Part shown: one piece after another, positions 8,427 to 10,319 of the stretch
How positions within the stretch are numbered: position 1 is the first letter of the stretch
How the letters are laid out: every line of letters starts with the position of its first letter
Source: Poronia punctata
Taxonomy: Eukaryota > Ascomycota > Sordariomycetes > Xylariales > Xylariaceae
Reading direction: 5' to 3'
NCBI GenBank assembly: GCA_022579005.1
Contig: MU402026.1
Span: 1 to 10,319, forward strand
Length of the DNA: 10,319 nucleotides
The notes under the pieces: model-generated
Database searches by the model: none
Seen by the model: only the letters and a program-made list of their open reading frames with translations
Told to the model about the DNA's origin: nothing
Position numbers and translations under genes: made by a program

Positions 8427-8661
8427 TATAAGGGTTTAAACAATAAGGTAATTGCAAGGTAATGTTGCTAGCAATTTTAAGAACTAGGTATATTAGATAA
8501 TTTCTATTTAGTTAACTAAGCAAGTAACTAGGCTGGCTAAAAGGATAAAAAAAAGTATAACTAGCTAAACTACAGCTAATAGTTAGCGTAGGTTTAGCTT
8601 ATATATAGTTTGTGCTTTTATAGTATAGCTAATAAGTCTTATAAGTAAGTACTTTATTATA
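8427..8661 (-). repeat. 3' LTR of copy D
   Basis: This 235-bp LTR runs on the minus strand from TATAATAAAGTAC (8661) to ACCCTTATA (8427). It is more preserved than the LTRs at 6976-7209 and 7276-7507 at several sites, keeping AATTGCAAGGTAATG and TTTGTGC with CA and TG intact. It is less preserved than 2869-3103. The left edge directly joins the internal sequence of copy C. Confidence 0.84.
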
Positions 8662-8673
8662 CTGCTTTTTTTT
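8662..8673 (-). promoter_or_regulatory. Polypurine tract (copy D)
   Basis: The minus strand has a run of eight A followed by GCAG immediately upstream of the LTR start, equivalent to 6962-6975 of copy B. Confidence 0.62.
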
Positions 8674-10212
8674 AAGTTGCTAGTTTTTTAGTAATAAAGC
8701 ATTTATAAGTATATTTAAAATTTTTTAGCTTTATATTTTTAGCTAATTAGCTACCTTTATTTTATACTTTACTATTGCTTAGTTACTAGCTTATATTATA
8801 ATATATTTTAAACTTAGTTATTAGTTATTACCTATTTATATATTAATATTTTTATTTTTTTACTTTTGCTGCTAGTTTTTAAAAGTATGCTTGCTATAAT
8901 GCTTTTTTTTAGTTATTTTATACTAGCTTTATATACTTATAGCTTTTTTATTTAACTTTTAATTAGTTATGCTTTAATTATACAGTTGCTAATTTTGCTA
9001 CTAATAATAAAAATAGTAAGTAACTAGTAAAAATTAATATTTTTAATATTAAACTTTATATTTATTATATTACTAATATATATATTAATTTTTATATTTA
9101 CTACGTTTGCTAGCTTTTTAAGCCTAGCTATATTTAATATAAAGTAAACTATTATACTTATTATTTTATATATTTATTACTTATTTTTTAAATATATATA
9201 TTAATTAACTTTAGTAAATTTTATTAATTTTAATTAGTACTACTTAATAGATTATTTACTATGCTATTTTTTTAAATATATATATTCTTTTTTATAATAA
9301 CTATATATACTATAAAGTTAATAACTTTAAAGCTTATATTGCTATATTAAGTATTATTTATATAAGTTATTATATTTTTTATTTTAAAAAAGCTTTGCTA
9401 ACTTTTTAGTAAGCTATTGCTTTAAAAAAAAAGCTATATTTTTTTAAAATAAGTTTTCTTTTTATACTATTATATACTAAAAATTAACTAGTATTTACTT
9501 TTTATTTAGCACTTTAATTATTTTTTAAGTTATTAATATTATTTGCTAATTATTTATTATTTATTAGCTTAATATTAATATAGCTTTAGTTTAACTTTTA
9601 ACTTTTTGCTTAAAGCTAGGTTAATAGCTTAGTTTTAAAAGCTACTATTATAGTACTTTTTATTAAAATATAATATATATTTTTTTAGCTAACTTAAATA
9701 TATACTTAAATTAGCTTACTTAGCTTTTTATTAATATTACTTTTAATAAGCTAAACTTTTTTTAGCTACTTTATAAATTTTAAAATTATAAATACTTTTT
9801 TTATATTACTAAGTTTATTTAAAATAATATAATTTATAATATACTTACTACTTTAACTATAGCTTTTACTTATTTTAGCTATTATAGGTTTTTTTTTAAT
9901 AGCTAACTATAATTATTTTTTTAATACAGTATATATTTTTTTAATTAGCTACTTTTTAGCTTTTGCCTGCTAATATTTTATTTAATAATAATATTTTTTA
10001 TATTAATAGTTAAGTTAAAGTTATTATAGGTTATTTATATATAAAGTTTAATTTTTATAATACTATAGCTTAGTTAATTGCTTAATAATAGCTTACTATT
10101 TTTTATTAACTAAGTTTTATACTATTATAACTTTTAGTACTTATATACTAATATAATTACTTTATTTATTATTTTATTTAATATAAACTTTTTAAACCTT
10201 TTTTTTAAATTT
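8674..10212 (-). other. 3' internal region of copy D (most complete copy)
   Basis: About 1.5 kb lies between polypurine tract and chromodomain with no interrupting LTR. It aligns with copy C (for example the block at 9060-9180 with 7915-8035) and with copy B. Relative to copy C, the stretch at about 9110-9580 is partly diverged. The minus strand stays A-rich as in coding parts, but I recognise no domain and no extended open frame. The length is well above that of a typical gypsy 3' untranslated region. Confidence 0.6.
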
Positions 10213-10319
10213 ATTTAGTAAATAGCTTATATTTACTAAATATTTAGCTAGCTTTTAAATATTATATTTTACTAGCTAGCTTTTTTATTTTACTAAGTAT
10301 TTTTATTTACTTTAGTTTT
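10213..10319 (-). pseudogene. Chromodomain at the pol C-terminus, copy D (cut by window)
   Basis: On the minus strand from 10299 the frame reads YLVK-stop-KS-stop-LVKYNI-stop-KLAKYL. It matches the chromodomain pattern YLVKWKGYP..N.WEP..YL, with all Trp positions changed to stop codons and no frame break. It continues to a YLLN stretch at about 10213-10224. The same block occurs in copy B at 5527-5612. The upstream part of the domain and integrase lie outside the window. Two independent copies agreeing on the motif make the chromovirus assignment reasonable. Confidence 0.75.

Larger units (their letters stand above)
1..10319. other. RIP-saturated AT-rich repeat block
   Basis: The whole window shows the signature of repeat-induced point mutation. 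CA, TG and CG are scarce and TA is abundant, and most surviving C and G sit in contexts such as AGCT, GCTA or ACTT. Aligned repeat copies differ mainly by C-to-T or G-to-A changes: LTR 2869-3103 has ttaCAaag and tCGg where LTR 7276-7507 has ttaTAagg and tTAg. Recognisable protein motifs are interrupted by TAA and TAG where families have Gln or Trp. RIP is established in filamentous ascomycetes; its operation here is inferred from the pattern. Expected consequences are H3K9 methylation, cytosine methylation in some species, and silencing. A less affected patch lies at about 2560-3103. Confidence 0.88.
8427..10319 (-). mobile_element. Chromovirus copy D: chromodomain to 3' LTR (partial)
   Basis: This is a minus-strand element whose 3' LTR (8427-8661) abuts copy C. 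From there its 3' internal region runs rightward to the chromodomain at the window edge. Positions 10319 to about 10085 align with copy B at 5505-5740 in reverse complement, with long near-identical runs. Integrase and the rest of pol should continue beyond the window. It lies in the same orientation as copy C and appears nested in it. Confidence 0.82.

Noticed and set aside
1..10319. Mitochondrial or plastid DNA, suggested by extreme AT content
   Set aside because: There are no rRNA, tRNA or respiratory-chain genes, and the content is nested gypsy retrotransposons with C-to-T decay, which is a nuclear pattern.
1..10319. Short ATG-started open frames on both strands
   Set aside because: All are short, AT-driven and conflict with the pol frames or lie within LTRs; none shows a recognisable domain.

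Overview
The window is a graveyard of long-terminal-repeat (LTR) retrotransposons. I see no intact protein gene, no rRNA or tRNA gene and no CRISPR array. The DNA is extremely AT-rich (roughly a fifth GC or less by eye). CA, TG and CG are strongly depleted and TA is in excess. Reading frames are recognisable only when TAA/TAG are read as mutated Gln/Trp codons. This is the pattern left by repeat-induced point mutation (RIP), a C-to-T process acting mainly at CpA on either strand of duplicated DNA. It points to a filamentous ascomycete (Pezizomycotina) nuclear genome and an AT-rich, heterochromatic compartment. I cannot name the species.

Four pieces of one Ty3/gypsy family can be separated, together with five LTR copies of 232-235 bp. 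Copy A (minus strand, 1-3103) has its 5' LTR at 2869-3103, then gag, the protease region and reverse transcriptase running leftward off the window. Copy B (plus strand, 3104-7209) lacks its 5' half in this window. It has the reverse transcriptase C-terminus, RNase H, integrase, a chromodomain, a long 3' internal region, a polypurine tract and a 3' LTR at 6976-7209. An extra LTR at 6299-6532 sits inside its 3' internal region. Copy C (minus, 7276-8426) has a 3' LTR at 7276-7507 and part of the 3' internal region. Copy D (minus, 8427-10319) has a 3' LTR at 8427-8661, the whole 3' internal region and the chromodomain at the right edge of the window.

The layout is nested. Copy A appears to have inserted antisense into the reverse transcriptase gene of copy B, at the 3103/3104 boundary. 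Copy D appears to have inserted into copy C at 8426/8427. Copies B and C lie tail to tail, separated by 66 bp, and form an imperfect inverted repeat of about 1.4 kb. Base skew follows coding direction: the plus strand is T-rich at 165-2700 and 7508-10319 and A-rich at 3300-6900.

The reverse transcriptase, integrase and chromodomain motifs identify the family as a chromovirus, a Ty3/gypsy clade whose chromodomain is thought to steer integration into heterochromatin. The most unusual observations are the much weaker mutation of the copy A 5' LTR and gag start (about 2560-3103), and a 1.4-1.55 kb segment between chromodomain and polypurine tract that I cannot assign. I do not see a new biological system here; the interest lies in the history of the repeats.
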